Positions 52,126 to 61,221 of a DNA stretch of 64,000 nt are shown one piece after another. The stretch covers positions 124,001 to 188,000 of the forward strand of contig NZ_JAGKJI010000007.1 in NCBI RefSeq assembly GCF_020329485.1, read 5' to 3'. Numbering within the stretch: the first letter of the stretch is position 1; every line of letters starts with the position of its first letter. Position numbers and translations under genes: made by a program. Origin of the DNA: Bradyrhizobium cenepequi. GTDB taxonomy: Bacteria > Pseudomonadota > Alphaproteobacteria > Rhizobiales > Xanthobacteraceae. Below the pieces are notes generated by a model. It saw nothing but the letters and a program-made list of their open reading frames with translations. It searched no databases and was not told the DNA's origin.

Positions 52126-54131
52126 CACGCCTCTTCCGGTTCGATTTCGGCGAGTTCGACACCCTCGCCGACGATATCGCCCACCTTGCACTTCAACTTT
52201 GTGAGCACGCCGGCAAACGGGGCGCGCAAGGTCTGCTCCATCTTCATCACCTCAAGCGTCAGGATCGCCGCGCCCTTCTCCAAGGTCGCGCCCTCCTCGG
52301 CAAGCAGCGCGACCACGGTGCCCGGCAGTGGCGCGACGATCTTGTCCTCGCCGACCTGCTCCTCGGTCTCGCCGCCGAACGGATCGACCCAGTGCAGGTC
52401 GAAGCGGCCGTTGCGTGTTCGCAGGTAAAGCTCGTGGCCCTCGATCACGGCGACGACATGGGACTTCGTCCCATCGAGCGTCAGATCAAAGCCGCCGTCC
52501 GCGGCAGGCGCCAGCGCCAGCACGGACTCGCGGTCTCCGACGGATACCGTCGACGGCCCATTGCCGTAGCGCAGCGTCACCTTCTGTTCCGCGCCCTGCC
52601 CCTGCCGGAACGAGAACACCCGCTGCCGCTGGCCAACCGGCATCCAACCAAAGGTCTGCCACGGCGAATGCGCTTCCTTCCGTGCGGCTTTCTGCTCCTC
52701 ATTCAGGATCGCCGCGACGGCGGCACAGAGCTCGAACGCACTGGCAGAGCCTCGTTCTGCCGTCAGGCTCTTCAGTTCGCGCTCGATGAAGCCGGTATCG
52801 ACCGCATTCGCGACCACGGCCGGATGCGTCACCAGCGCCGACAGGAACGGGATGTTGGTGACGATGCCGCGAACGTCAGTTTCTTCCAGCCCGCGGTTGA
52901 GCTTTTCGAGCGCGACCTCGCGCGTCGGCGCCCACGCAATCACCTTGGCCAGCATCGCGTCATAGTGCGGCGAGACGTTATCGCCGCTGCGATAGCCGGC
53001 GTCGATGCGCAGGCCGTCGCCCCCCTCCGGCGTGCGCCAGGTCTTGATGCGGCCGACCGAGGGCATGAAATTCTTCTGCGGGTTCTCGGCATAGACCCGC
53101 GCCTCGATGGCGTGGCCGTTCAATTTGATCTCGTCCTGGTTCAACGGCAGCTTCTCGCCGAAGGCGACGCGGAGCTGCCATTCCACGAGATCGACGCCGG
53201 TGATTAGCTCAGTCACTGGATGCTCGACCTGCAGGCGCGTGTTCATCTCGATGAAGAACACGTCCTTGCCGTCGGAGACGAATTCGATGGTGCCGGCGCC
53301 AACATAGTTGACGGCCGCCGCGGCCTTCCGCGCAGCCGCACAGACGGACTCGCGCTGGGTGGCATTCAGCGTCGGTGATGGCGCTTCCTCGACCACCTTC
53401 TGGTGCCGGCGCTGCAGTGTGCATTCGCGCTCCCACAGCGAGAGCAGATTGCCGTGGCTGTCGCCGATGATCTGCACTTCGATGTGGCGCGGGTTCTGGA
53501 CGTATTTCTCGATCAGCATGCGATCGTCGCCGAACGCCGCCTTGGCCTCGCGCTTGGCGCTGACGATCGCGGCCGACAGCTCGGCCGGCGAATTGACGAC
53601 ACGCATGCCGCGTCCGCCGCCGCCGGCGGACGCCTTCACCAGCACCGGGAAACCAATACGCTTGGCGGCGCTCGCCAGCGTCGCCTCGTCCTGCGCCGCG
53701 CCGTGATAGCCCGGCACCAGCGGCACGCCCGCTTTCTCCATCAGTTCCTTGGAGCCGGACTTGGAACCCATCGCATTCATCATCTCGGCGGTCGGACCGA
53801 CGAACACCAGGCCGGCGTCGAGGCAGGCCTGCGCGAATTCGGCATTCTCGGAGAGGAAGCCATAGCCGGGATGGATCGCCTCCGCGCCGGTCTCGCGCGC
53901 CGCTTCGATCACGTGCGGGATGTTGAGATAGCTGTCGCGCGCCCGCGCCGGTCCCAGCAGCACGGCCTCATCGGCGAGTGCGACATGCATCGCGTCGCGG
54001 TCGGCTTCGGAATGGACGGCGACGGTGCGCAGGCCCATCGCCCTGGCGGTGCGGATGACGCGGCAGGCGATCTCGCCACGGTTGGCGATCAGCAGGGTGC
54101 GAAAACGCCGGTAGAGTCTTGAGCGATCCAT
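52125..54131 (-). CDS. mccA: methylcrotonyl-CoA carboxylase, biotin-containing alpha subunit
   Basis: A 668-residue biotin carboxylase/carrier protein acting on 3-methylcrotonyl-CoA. Biotin carboxylase domain: LLIANRGEIACRVIRTA at the N-terminus, ATP-grasp loop KASAGGGGRGMR, and EMNTRLQVEHPVTE. A BT-like middle region leads to the C-terminal biotinyl domain with K630 in LEVMKMEQ. The neighbours (carboxyltransferase and HMG-CoA lyase) identify the substrate as methylcrotonyl-CoA rather than propionyl- or acetyl-CoA. The start is ATG 54131 with AGGA 7 nt upstream, 2 bp after the beta subunit stop; a GTG at 54137 is less likely. Confidence 0.92.
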   Translation of the reverse strand: MDRSRLYRRFRTLLIANRGEIACRVIRTARAMGLRTVAVHSEADRDAMHVALADEAVLLGPARARDSYLNIPHVIEAARETGAEAIHPGYGFLSENAEFAQACLDAGLVFVGPTAEMMNAMGSKSGSKELMEKAGVPLVPGYHGAAQDEATLASAAKRIGFPVLVKASAGGGGRGMRVVNSPAELSAAIVSAKREAKAAFGDDRMLIEKYVQNPRHIEVQIIGDSHGNLLSLWERECTLQRRHQKVVEEAPSPTLNATQRESVCAAARKAAAAVNYVGAGTIEFVSDGKDVFFIEMNTRLQVEHPVTELITGVDLVEWQLRVAFGEKLPLNQDEIKLNGHAIEARVYAENPQKNFMPSVGRIKTWRTPEGGDGLRIDAGYRSGDNVSPHYDAMLAKVIAWAPTREVALEKLNRGLEETDVRGIVTNIPFLSALVTHPAVVANAVDTGFIERELKSLTAERGSASAFELCAAVAAILNEEQKAARKEAHSPWQTFGWMPVGQRQRVFSFRQGQGAEQKVTLRYGNGPSTVSVGDRESVLALAPAADGGFDLTLDGTKSHVVAVIEGHELYLRTRNGRFDLHWVDPFGGETEEQVGEDKIVAPLPGTVVALLAEEGATLEKGAAILTLEVMKMEQTLRAPFAGVLTKLKCKVGDIVGEGVELAEIEPEEA

Positions 54132-54133
54132 CG

Positions 54134-55738
54134 TCACATCCTGAACAGGCCGAATTTCGTCGGTTCGATCGGCGCATTGGAGGCGGCCGAGAGGCCGAGG
54201 CCGAGCACCAGGCGTGTATCGGCGGGATCGATTACGCCGTCGTCCCAGAGCCGCGCGGTCGCGTAATAGGGATTGCCCTGGCTCTCATATTGCGCACGGA
54301 TGGGCGCGCGGAACTTCTCCTCTTCCTCCACCGACCAGGTGTCGCCCTTGGCCTCGATATTGTCGCGCCGGACCTGGCTCAGCACCATCGAGGCCTGCTC
54401 GCCGCCCATCACCGAGATGCGCGCATTCGGCCACAGCCACAGGAAGCGCGGGCTGTAGGCGCGGCCGCACATGCCGTAGTTGCCGGCGCCATAGGACCCG
54501 CCGATCACGACGGTGAACTTCGGCACGCCGGCAGTCGCGACCGCCGTCACCAGCTTGGCGCCGTCGCGCGCGATGCCCCCGGCTTCGTACTTCTTGCCGA
54601 CCATGAAGCCGGTGATGTTCTGCAGGAACACCAGCGGGATGCCGCGCTGACAGCACAATTCGATGAAATGCGCGCCCTTCAGCGAGCTCTCGCTGAACAG
54701 GATGCCGTTGTTGGCGATGATCCCGACCGGAAAGCCCCAGATATGGGCAAAGCCGCAGATCAGCGTCGTGCCGTACAGCCTCTTGAACTCGTCGAACTCG
54801 GAACCGTCGACGATCCGCGCGATGATATCGTGCACGTCGAACGGCTTGCGGCCGTCGGAGGAGACCACGCCATAGATCTCCTCGCCCGGATAAAGCGGCT
54901 CGCGCGGCTCGCGCATGTTGAGCGCGGCGCGTGCCGGCGGCTTCAGGGTCGCGACGATGCGCCGGGCGATGCCAATCGCGTGCGCATCGTTCTGCGCGTA
55001 GTGGTCAGTGACACCAGATTGCCGCGAATGCACGTCGGCGCCGCCCAGCTCTTCGGCGGTGACGACCTCGCCGGTCGCAGCCTTCACCAGCGGCGGACCA
55101 CCAAGGAAGATTGTGCCTTGATTGCGCACGATGATGCTCTCGTCCGACATCGCCGGCACATAGGCGCCGCCGGCGGTGCAGGAGCCCATCACGATCGCGA
55201 TCTGCGGAATGCCCGCAGCCGACATCTGCGCCTGGTTGTAGAAGATGCGGCCGAAATGCCGCTCGTCCGGAAAGATCTCGTCCTGTAACGGCAGGAAGGC
55301 GCCGCCGGAGTCGACCAGGTAGACGCAGGGCAGATTGTTCTGCCGGGCGATATCCTGGGCGCGCAGATGCTTCTTCACCGTCATCGGATAATAAGTGCCG
55401 CCCTTGATGGTGGCATCATTGGCGACGATGATGCATTCGCGGCCCGAGATGCGCCCCACACCGGTGATTACGCTCGCCGAATGCACGTCGCCGCCATAGA
55501 GGCCGTTGGCCGCGAGCGGCGACAATTCCAGGAACGCGGTACCGGGATCGACCAGGAGGTCGACGCGGTCGCGCGCCAGCATCTTGCCGCGCGCGGTATG
55601 CCTGATACGGGACGCCTCGCCTCCGCCGCCCGCAACCTGACCAAGCTTGTCGCGGAGCTCGGCGACTAGGCCACGCATTACCTCGGCATTGCGAGAAAAT
55701 TCGGAGGATCTGGGATCGATCGTGGAATGAAGCTGCAT
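54134..55738 (-). CDS. mccB: methylcrotonyl-CoA carboxylase, carboxyltransferase beta subunit
   Basis: Transfers the carboxyl group from biotin to 3-methylcrotonyl-CoA. The 534 residues, the usual MccB length, have the two crotonase-like halves: [44 protein letters not shown] at the N-terminal oxyanion site and [22 protein letters not shown] at the C-terminal site. The start is ATG 55738 (MQLHSTIDP); a TTG 30 bp upstream is in frame but unlikely. It is the first gene of the operon. The divergent TetR gene and paired palindromes at 55901 and 56001 suggest repression in the absence of the inducer. Confidence 0.93.
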   Translation of the reverse strand: MQLHSTIDPRSSEFSRNAEVMRGLVAELRDKLGQVAGGGGEASRIRHTARGKMLARDRVDLLVDPGTAFLELSPLAANGLYGGDVHSASVITGVGRISGRECIIVANDATIKGGTYYPMTVKKHLRAQDIARQNNLPCVYLVDSGGAFLPLQDEIFPDERHFGRIFYNQAQMSAAGIPQIAIVMGSCTAGGAYVPAMSDESIIVRNQGTIFLGGPPLVKAATGEVVTAEELGGADVHSRQSGVTDHYAQNDAHAIGIARRIVATLKPPARAALNMREPREPLYPGEEIYGVVSSDGRKPFDVHDIIARIVDGSEFDEFKRLYGTTLICGFAHIWGFPVGIIANNGILFSESSLKGAHFIELCCQRGIPLVFLQNITGFMVGKKYEAGGIARDGAKLVTAVATAGVPKFTVVIGGSYGAGNYGMCGRAYSPRFLWLWPNARISVMGGEQASMVLSQVRRDNIEAKGDTWSVEEEEKFRAPIRAQYESQGNPYYATARLWDDGVIDPADTRLVLGLGLSAASNAPIEPTKFGLFRM

Positions 55739-56056
55739 GTTGCGCTTTTCTGCCGCGTGTTTCGACAACCTTCAAACTAGGACATCGCGCCGTATCGCGC
55801 GATAGGCTCAGGCGCTCAAGCCGGGGATACCGTCTTGCGGAATTGACCGCCTTTGCAGGGGTTCGAGACCATGGCTTCCTCCCATCGTCCTGGATTTATA
55901 ACGAACGATCATACGTTTTTTTATTGCAGTCTCAAGAGCATCGGTATCGGGCCGATGTTGAACCTATAGTTCATTGATTTTACTGAATTTTCCAGCTATA
56001 AACATACGATCGTTCGCTTGTTTCCCTGCTTTCTCCAACGCTCTGCGAGAGTCCCG
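55739..56056. promoter_or_regulatory. divergent control region mccB operon / tetR
   Basis: About 320 bp, AT-rich for this genome between 55890 and 56010. It carries two related palindromes that share CGAACGATC-R-TA-Y-G: 55901-55918 (AACGAACGATCATACGTT from 55900) nearer mccB, and 56001-56019 (AACATACGATCGTTCGCTT, opposite orientation) nearer tetR. A separate perfect palindrome TATCGCGCGATA is at 55793-55804. The paired sites fit a TetR repressor controlling both directions. Confidence 0.65.
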
Positions 56057-56707
56057 ATGGCGCGCACGATCGGCTCACACGGCCCAACGACGCTGGAGGC
56101 GATCCGGAAAGCCGGAACGCGCCTGATCTTCGAACATGGCTATGAGGCCATGAGCCTGCGGCAGCTCGCCGCCGAGGTCGGCATCCAGGCGGGATCGCTC
56201 TACAACCATATCAGCACCAAGCAGGAACTGCTGTTCGACCTGGTGCAGCATCATATCAACGAACTGCTGCGCCAGCTCGACCTCGCGCTCAAGGCCAAGA
56301 GCGGTCCGGAGGAAAAACTCCGCGCCTTCGTCGCCTTCCACGTTAGCTACCACATGACGCGCAAGCGCGAGGTCTACATCGCCAATTCCGAGCTGCGCAG
56401 CCTGGAGCCGAAGAATTATGCGGCGGTGATCGCCTTGCGCGAGGCCTACGAGCGGCGCCTCGCCGACATTCTCGAAGAAGGTGTTGCGCAGGGCGTCTTC
56501 GAGCTGGTCGATGTCCAGGTCGCAACTTTTGCGATCCTGGCGATGTTGACGGGACCGTGCACCTGGTATCGTCATGGCGGCCGACTCTCGAAGGAAGCCA
56601 TCATCGCCACCCATGAAAAGCTGGTGCTGTCGGGCATTGCGCCGCAGGCGGCTGCTCCCCCTGCCCGCGTCAGCCGCAGGGCCACACGGCGTGTTGCCGC
56701 AGGATAG
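56057..56707 (+). CDS. TetR-family repressor, likely of leucine/branched-chain acid catabolism
   Basis: A 216-residue TetR regulator. The helix-turn-helix is in ATRLIFEHGYEAMSLRQLAAEVGIQAGSLYNHISTKQELL-type sequence (about residues 18-55; recognition part GIQAGSLYNHISTK), followed by a helical ligand domain. It is divergent from the mccB-mccA-mvaB operon across a region with two matching palindromes, so it is probably the local repressor, perhaps sensing an acyl-CoA. A TetR called LiuQ is known to control liu genes in some proteobacteria; equivalence is not shown here. The start is ATG 56057 (MARTIG). The C-terminus is Ala/Arg-rich. Confidence 0.85.
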   Translation: MARTIGSHGPTTLEAIRKAGTRLIFEHGYEAMSLRQLAAEVGIQAGSLYNHISTKQELLFDLVQHHINELLRQLDLALKAKSGPEEKLRAFVAFHVSYHMTRKREVYIANSELRSLEPKNYAAVIALREAYERRLADILEEGVAQGVFELVDVQVATFAILAMLTGPCTWYRHGGRLSKEAIIATHEKLVLSGIAPQAAAPPARVSRRATRRVAAG

Positions 56708-56733
56708 TTCGTTCGTCAACGCACGAGGCATTC

Positions 56734-57201
56734 ATGACCGAGCGCGCCGAGCTCGACGAAATCGACCGAAAGATTTTGTCCGAGCTGCAGCAGGACGGCC
56801 GGCTGCGCTATAACGACCTGGCGCAACGGGTCGGCATCTCAGCGCCGGCCTGTCTGCGCCGCGTCCGCGCACTGCGTAGCCGCGGCGTCATCAGGGACGT
56901 CCGCGCGAGCCTCGACGAGCGAACGCTCGGTTACGAGGTGGTGTCCTTTGTCCTGATTCAGTTGACCAGCCAGAACCAGGCCACGCTGGAGGTGTTCGAG
57001 GCATCGATCGCCCGCCTGCCACTGGTGCAGCAATGCTGGCGCATTTCAGGCGAAGCGGATTTCCTGCTCAAATGCGTGGCGGCAAACGTGCAGGGCATGC
57101 ATCAGCAGCTCCTGCAGTTTTCGACGATGCCCGAGGTGCGCACCATCAGGAGCTTTCCAGTGCTCGGCGTCTCCAAGGACGCCCCGCTGCCGCTGCCCTA
57201 G
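56734..57201 (+). CDS. Lrp/AsnC-family transcriptional regulator
   Basis: 155 residues: an AsnC-type winged helix (LDEIDRKILSELQQDGRLRYNDLAQRVGISAPACLRRVRALRSRG, with recognition helix SAPACLRRVRAL) and a C-terminal RAM/ligand domain (FLLKCVAANVQGMHQQLLQF). It probably responds to an amino acid. It follows the tetR gene by 26 bp on the same strand and may be co-transcribed. It overlaps the stop of the MarR gene by 4 bp (57198-57201), so the two genes converge. Confidence 0.9.
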   Translation: MTERAELDEIDRKILSELQQDGRLRYNDLAQRVGISAPACLRRVRALRSRGVIRDVRASLDERTLGYEVVSFVLIQLTSQNQATLEVFEASIARLPLVQQCWRISGEADFLLKCVAANVQGMHQQLLQFSTMPEVRTIRSFPVLGVSKDAPLPLP

Positions 57202-57614
57202 CTCGACGCGCCGACCTTGCGCAGCATCCGGTGGAAGCGCGGCCAGTCCCTGCCGAGAAGCTCCGCGACTTCGGCGTTGAGCTTCTCCATCGCGGAATCC
57301 AGCGGAGCGCGCAGCGCGCGGCCACGATCAGTGAGATAGAGACGGTAGACGCGCCGGTCGCTCGCATCGACCTCGCGCCTGATGAGGCCCGAGCGCTCGA
57401 GCCGGTCGATGACGCCGGTCATGGTCGCGCTGTCGATGACGAGCCGCGCACTCAGCTCGGCTGCTGTCTGCGCGTCCTTTTCCCAGAGCACGCATAGTGC
57501 GGCGTACTGCACCGGCGTCACGTCGTGTTCGCCCAGCAATTCCTTGGCACGCCGTGTCACCCGCTGCTGCGCCTTTCCGAGCAGAAAGCTGATGCAGTCC
57601 TCGATCTTGTCCAT
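57198..57614 (-). CDS. MarR-family transcriptional regulator
   Basis: 138 residues. The winged helix is in HDVTPVQYAALCVLWEKDAQTAAELSARLVIDSATMTGVIDRLERSGLIRREVDASDRRVYRLYLTDRG in family order; recognition helix near SATMTGVIDRLERSG. It is divergent from the DUF2000 gene. A perfect palindrome ACTTGTATACAAGT lies in the 88-bp gap and is a good candidate for its own operator, so it likely represses itself and the DUF2000 gene. The start is ATG 57614 with AAGGGA closely upstream; the open frame to 57830 beyond it crosses the operator and is not used. Confidence 0.88.
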   Translation of the reverse strand: MDKIEDCISFLLGKAQQRVTRRAKELLGEHDVTPVQYAALCVLWEKDAQTAAELSARLVIDSATMTGVIDRLERSGLIRREVDASDRRVYRLYLTDRGRALRAPLDSAMEKLNAEVAELLGRDWPRFHRMLRKVGASS

Positions 57615-57666
57615 CGTTCCCTTCCGGCCCGCGAAGCCAGGTTGACGCTTTCTATGCACACATGTT

Positions 57667-57689
57667 ACTTGTATACAAGTCACTTGTAC
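57667..57689. promoter_or_regulatory. MarR-type operator
   Basis: A perfect 14-bp palindrome ACTTGTATACAAGT (57667-57680) is followed by a further half-site ACTTGTAC (57682-57689), between the divergent marR and DUF2000 starts. Its size and the A/T-rich centre fit MarR sites. Confidence 0.65.
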
Positions 57690-57702
57690 GGCGAGGTTGG
57701 TG

Positions 57703-58155
57703 ATGGTGCATGCTGCTGACCGCGATTCCGAGGACGGCGCGTCGGAGCCGCAGCGCTGCGTGGCGGTGATCGATGCGGGTTTGCCACTCGGCAAGGCCGC
57801 CAACGCCGCCGCCGTGATGGCGCTGACCATGGGCGCCCGCCACCCTCACCTCGTGGGCGACGCGCTGATCGACGCCGCCGGCAATCCCCATGCTGGACTG
57901 ATCCCGATCGGAATTCCCGTGCTCGGCGCGCCGAAGGAGGATTTGCCGCGGATCCGGCACAAGGCCGCCGAGGCAGGGATCGAGATCGTCGACTTCCCCG
58001 TGCCGGGACAAGAGACCACCGACTACGGCGAATTCCGGCGCATGATGAGCGGCCTGGCGCCAGACAGCATCGAATATCTCGGGATCATGCTGTTCGGCGC
58101 CAAGAAGCGGGTCGGCCGCATCGTCGGCAAATATTCGCTGCTCCGCGCGCCCTGA
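57703..58155 (+). CDS. DUF2000 family protein
   Basis: A 150-residue protein of the DUF2000 family, whose fold resembles peptidyl-tRNA hydrolase-like proteins. Conserved parts are CVAVIDAGLPLGKAANAAAVMALTMGARHPHLVG, AGIEIVDFPVPGQETTDYGEF and YLGIMLFGAKKRVGRIVGKYSLL. The function is unknown. GAGG lies 6 nt before ATG 57703; a TTG at 57697 in the same frame is less likely. It is divergent from the MarR gene across a perfect palindrome, so it is probably that regulator's target. Confidence 0.83.
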   Translation: MVHAADRDSEDGASEPQRCVAVIDAGLPLGKAANAAAVMALTMGARHPHLVGDALIDAAGNPHAGLIPIGIPVLGAPKEDLPRIRHKAAEAGIEIVDFPVPGQETTDYGEFRRMMSGLAPDSIEYLGIMLFGAKKRVGRIVGKYSLLRAP

Positions 58156-58179
58156 GGCGGCCAGGCGCGGTTAAGCGCG

Positions 58180-58488
58180 TTAATGCGTCCAGGGTTCGCC
58201 GCGCCGGAACGAGAAATTGTCGGCATAGGCGATCTGGCGATAGACCGGCTCCTTCGGCTCGAGCACCTGGTAGGGGATGCCCTTGCGTTCGCAATAGGCG
58301 ATCGCCTCCTCCTTGGTGTGGAAGCGGAGGGTGAGCTGCTGCTTCATGTCGCCCGACGAGGTCCAGCCCATCAGAGGCTCAACCATCCGCGGCTGTTCCG
58401 GCTCGTAGTCCAGTTGCCATTCCCTGGTTTGGGCACGCCCCGATTGCATCGCGTTTTTGGCGGGCTTAAAAATGCGTGCTGTCGTCAT
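58180..58488 (-). CDS. NDUFS4-like complex I accessory protein
   Basis: 102 residues with the 'ETC complex I subunit conserved region': ARIFKPAKNAMQSGRAQTREWQLDYEPE, PLMGWTSSGDMKQQLTLRFHTKEEAIAYCERKG and NFSFRRGEPWTH at the very C-terminus. In alphaproteobacteria and mitochondria this subunit (18 kDa/NDUFS4) binds the peripheral arm of NADH:quinone oxidoreductase. It is typically encoded away from the nuo operon, as here. The start is ATG 58488 (MTTARIFK). It converges with the DUF2000 gene, with 24 bp between the stops. Confidence 0.88.
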   Translation of the reverse strand: MTTARIFKPAKNAMQSGRAQTREWQLDYEPEQPRMVEPLMGWTSSGDMKQQLTLRFHTKEEAIAYCERKGIPYQVLEPKEPVYRQIAYADNFSFRRGEPWTH

Positions 58489-58713
58489 GGATCGTCGAAC
58501 CTTCGGAGATGTGCGACACGGAAGCGTGTGGAGGAGACGCCCGGGATAGTATAGAGACACCTTTCACGGATGTGATGGGTGATTCCTGAACCCGGATGTT
58601 ACCTTCCCATCCGGTATAGCCATTCTGCCGCGCTGTGACAATCTGGCCGCGGATGGTCGCAAGCGGCCCTCGCGGCGCGGCCTTCTCGAAAGCATCACTT
58701 CGAAGCGGGACCC

Positions 58714-59871
58714 ATGAAAATCAACGCCATCCTGCCCGAAAAGGGACGCGACCTCCGGCTCGACCTGTTTCGCGGGGTCGCGAACTGGGCGATCTATCTC
58801 GACCACATCCCCGACAATGTGGTGAATTGGATCACCACGCGGAATTACGGCTTCAGCGACGCGGCCGACCTCTTCGTCTTCATCTCCGGCTATACCGCCT
58901 CCTTCGTCTATGCCCGCATGATGCTGGAGCGCGGCTTCATTGTCGGCGCGACCCGGCTGACCAAGCGGGTCTGGCAGCTCTACGTCGCCCACATCATCCT
59001 GTTCGTGATCTATATCGCCGCGATCAGCTATCTGGCGTTGCGCTTCGGCGATTCCAACCTCATCAACGAGTTCAACGTCGCCGGCCTCGTCGACAACGCG
59101 ACCGAGACCCTGCGCCAGGGCCTGTTCCTCAAATTCAAGCCCGTCAACCTCGACGTGCTGCCGCTCTACATCGTGCTGATGGGCCTGTTCCCGCCGGTGC
59201 TCTGGTTCATGCTGCGACAACCGAACCTGACCATGATCGCCTCGATCGCGCTGTGGCTGGTGTCGCGGCAAACCGGCTGGAATCTGCCGGCCTATCCGGT
59301 TGGAGTGTGGTACTTCAACCCGTTCGCCTGGCAGGTGCTGTTCGTATTCGGTGCCTGGTGCGCGATGGGCGGCGCTCGCAAGAATGCCGCGATCATCAAC
59401 TCGCGCTACACGCTCTGGTTCTGCATCGCCTATCTGATCTTCGCGCTGGCCATGACCATGGCCGGCCGCTTCCCGGATTTCGGCGTCATGTTCCCGGACT
59501 GGCTCTATTCGGCCTTCAACCCGAACGACAAGACCAACCTTGCGCCCTACCGCTTCATCCACTTCGCGGTCATCGTGATCCTCGTGATCCGCTTCATCCC
59601 GAAGGACTGGGCGGCGCTGGAATGGCGGGTGTTCGATCCCCTGATCGTCTGCGGCCAGCAGTCGCTCGCGGTGTTCTGCGTCGGCGTGTTCCTGTCATTT
59701 GTCGGGCATTTCGAGCTGTCGATGAGCTCGGGCTCGCTGTTCGCGCAGATCTTCGTCAGCATCACCGGCATCGCGATCATGGCGATCGTGGCCTATTACA
59801 TTTCCTGGTCGAAGCGGCAGGACAAGCCGCTGCCGAAGACGCCGACGCCGACGCCTGCGAAGGCGACGTAG
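58714..59871 (+). CDS. opgC: OpgC-domain acyltransferase (membrane glucan modification)
   Basis: A 385-residue polytopic membrane protein of the OpgC family, which succinylates periplasmic or cyclic glucans. The N-terminus RDLRLDLFRGVANWAIYLDHIPDNVVNWITTRNYGFSDAADLFVFISGYTASFVYAR is highly typical (short core GFSDAADLFVFISGYT). About ten hydrophobic segments follow. The C-terminal tail is Pro/Thr/Lys-rich (PLPKTPTPTPAKAT). The start is ATG 58714. No opgGH or glucan synthase genes are nearby. In bradyrhizobia cyclic beta-1,3/1,6-glucans are the expected acceptor, which is inference. Confidence 0.88.
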   Translation: MKINAILPEKGRDLRLDLFRGVANWAIYLDHIPDNVVNWITTRNYGFSDAADLFVFISGYTASFVYARMMLERGFIVGATRLTKRVWQLYVAHIILFVIYIAAISYLALRFGDSNLINEFNVAGLVDNATETLRQGLFLKFKPVNLDVLPLYIVLMGLFPPVLWFMLRQPNLTMIASIALWLVSRQTGWNLPAYPVGVWYFNPFAWQVLFVFGAWCAMGGARKNAAIINSRYTLWFCIAYLIFALAMTMAGRFPDFGVMFPDWLYSAFNPNDKTNLAPYRFIHFAVIVILVIRFIPKDWAALEWRVFDPLIVCGQQSLAVFCVGVFLSFVGHFELSMSSGSLFAQIFVSITGIAIMAIVAYYISWSKRQDKPLPKTPTPTPAKAT

Positions 59872-59881
59872 GCTTTCTTCT

Positions 59882-60016
59882 CCCTCGCCCCGTCCTTACG
59901 GGGAGAGGGTCGGGGTGAGGGGCTGCTTCCGCGAACACGATAGCAGATGGATTCGCGGAGGCTCCCCCTCACCCGGAATTCAAGCCGCGCTTGAATTCCG
60001 ACCTCTCCCCGCAAGC
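59882..60016. repeat. palindromic repeat after opgC, left part (split by an IS)
   Basis: A hairpin CCCTC-g-CCCCGT/ACGGGG-a-GAGGG at 59882-59909 directly follows opgC. A second stem, GGAATTCAAGC/GCTTGAATTCC, lies at 59975-59999. The repeat then reads CCTCTCCCCGCAAGC and is interrupted by the IS at 60017; the complementary part GCAAGCGGGGCGAGGT resumes at 61222. Without the IS, CCTCTCCCCGC AA GCGGGGCGAGG would itself be a hairpin. Confidence 0.75.
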
Positions 60017-61221
60017 GAGAGCTTTGCACAAATCGCGAATCTGCGATTCTCTAGGCCCGTTGGAGAAGGGGCTGGGGATGGCATATCGGCAGGTTGGGCA
60101 ACCGAGCTTCGCAGATGCGCTGGTAGCGCGGCGGGGAAAAGGCAATCCGGTGCTGAGGCGGATCGGCGAGCTGGTCGATTGGGCGGCGGTGGAGCTTGTG
60201 CTGCGCGGCCTTCCGGAACCGGAGCGTGGCGCGCCGCCCTACCCGCGGCTGGTGATGTTCAAGGCGCTGCTGCTGCAGCAATGGTATGGACTGTCCGATC
60301 CGGAGCTTGAAGAGGCGCTGGATGACCGCGCCTCGTTCCGCGATTTCTGCGGTTTTGTGCTGGGCGACGAGACCCCCGACCACGCGACGATCTGGCGCTT
60401 CCGCGAGACGTTGCGGCGGGCCGGTCTGGACGAGACGCTGTTCGGTGAGATCGTGCGCCAGATTGAGGCGCGTGGGCTGGTGCTGCGGCGGGGCACGCTG
60501 ATCGACGCGAGCCTGATCCCGGCGGCGGTGAAGCCGCCGAAGCCACCGAAGGAGCCGCAGCTACCGGGTCCGGATGGTCGGGCACCGAGCAAGCTGGTCA
60601 ACAGCAAACGCGATGCGGATGCGCGCTGGACCAAGAAGGGCGGCAAGCGGTACTTCGGCTACAAGGCGCATGTCGGCATCGACCAGGGTTCGGCGATCAT
60701 CCGCCGCAGCAAGCTGACCGACGCTGCGGTCAACGACACGGTGCCGGCCGACGAGCTGATCAGCGGCGACGAGAAGGCGGTCTACGCCGACCAGGCCTAT
60801 GACAAGCACGAGCGCCGCCGCGGGCTCGCGGCGCGGGGCATCAAGCCGCGGCTGATGTTCCGGCCCAACAAGCATCATCCCCTGACCGAGCGGCAGAAGC
60901 GCTTCAACGACGCGGTGGGCCGGCGCCGCGCACCGGTCGAGCAGGTCTTCGCACGTCTCAAGGGCGTCTACCGCTGGGCGCGCGCCCGTTATCTGGGCCT
61001 CGCCCGCAACCAGACGCATCTGCGCCTGCTCTGCCTCGCCATGAACCTCAAACGATGGGCGGTGCTGCGGCCTGTGGGGGCCGCGGCATGACCGCCATCG
61101 CCCACCGCCATCGGTCGGCCGTGAAAACGAGACCGTCCACCCCTCGCGCGCCGCCTGAAGCCGTGCAAAAAAAGCCTGACGTCGGACCTCACTCCGCCAC
61201 GAGCGATTGCGCAAAGCTCTC
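60017..61221 (+). mobile_element. IS5-family insertion sequence, about 1205 bp
   Basis: Terminal inverted repeats are GAGAGCTTTGCACAAATCGC at the left (60017) and GAGAGCTTTGCGCAATCGC read inward from the right end (61221). A single transposase gene fills most of it. The target duplication can be read as GCAAGC on both sides; if the inverted repeats are extended by GC, it is instead a 2-bp AA. Both ends and the transposase look intact, so the element may be active. It landed in the loop of a palindromic intergenic repeat between opgC and the carbamoyltransferase gene, and its right end lies 21 bp from that gene's stop. Confidence 0.9.
60078..61091 (+). CDS. IS5-family DDE transposase
   Basis: A complete 337-residue transposase. 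The N-terminal DUF772-type DNA-binding part (PPYPRLVMFKALLLQQWYGLSDPELEEALDDRASFRDFCGF) is followed by the DDE catalytic domain: first Asp in TLIDASLIPA, second Asp in VYADQAYDKHERR, and Glu in APVEQVFARLKGVYRWARARY. The start ATG 60078 (MAYRQVGQPSF) has a purine-rich GGAGAAGGGG upstream. No frameshift or internal stop is present, so the element could transpose. Confidence 0.93.
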   Translation: MAYRQVGQPSFADALVARRGKGNPVLRRIGELVDWAAVELVLRGLPEPERGAPPYPRLVMFKALLLQQWYGLSDPELEEALDDRASFRDFCGFVLGDETPDHATIWRFRETLRRAGLDETLFGEIVRQIEARGLVLRRGTLIDASLIPAAVKPPKPPKEPQLPGPDGRAPSKLVNSKRDADARWTKKGGKRYFGYKAHVGIDQGSAIIRRSKLTDAAVNDTVPADELISGDEKAVYADQAYDKHERRRGLAARGIKPRLMFRPNKHHPLTERQKRFNDAVGRRRAPVEQVFARLKGVYRWARARYLGLARNQTHLRLLCLAMNLKRWAVLRPVGAAA

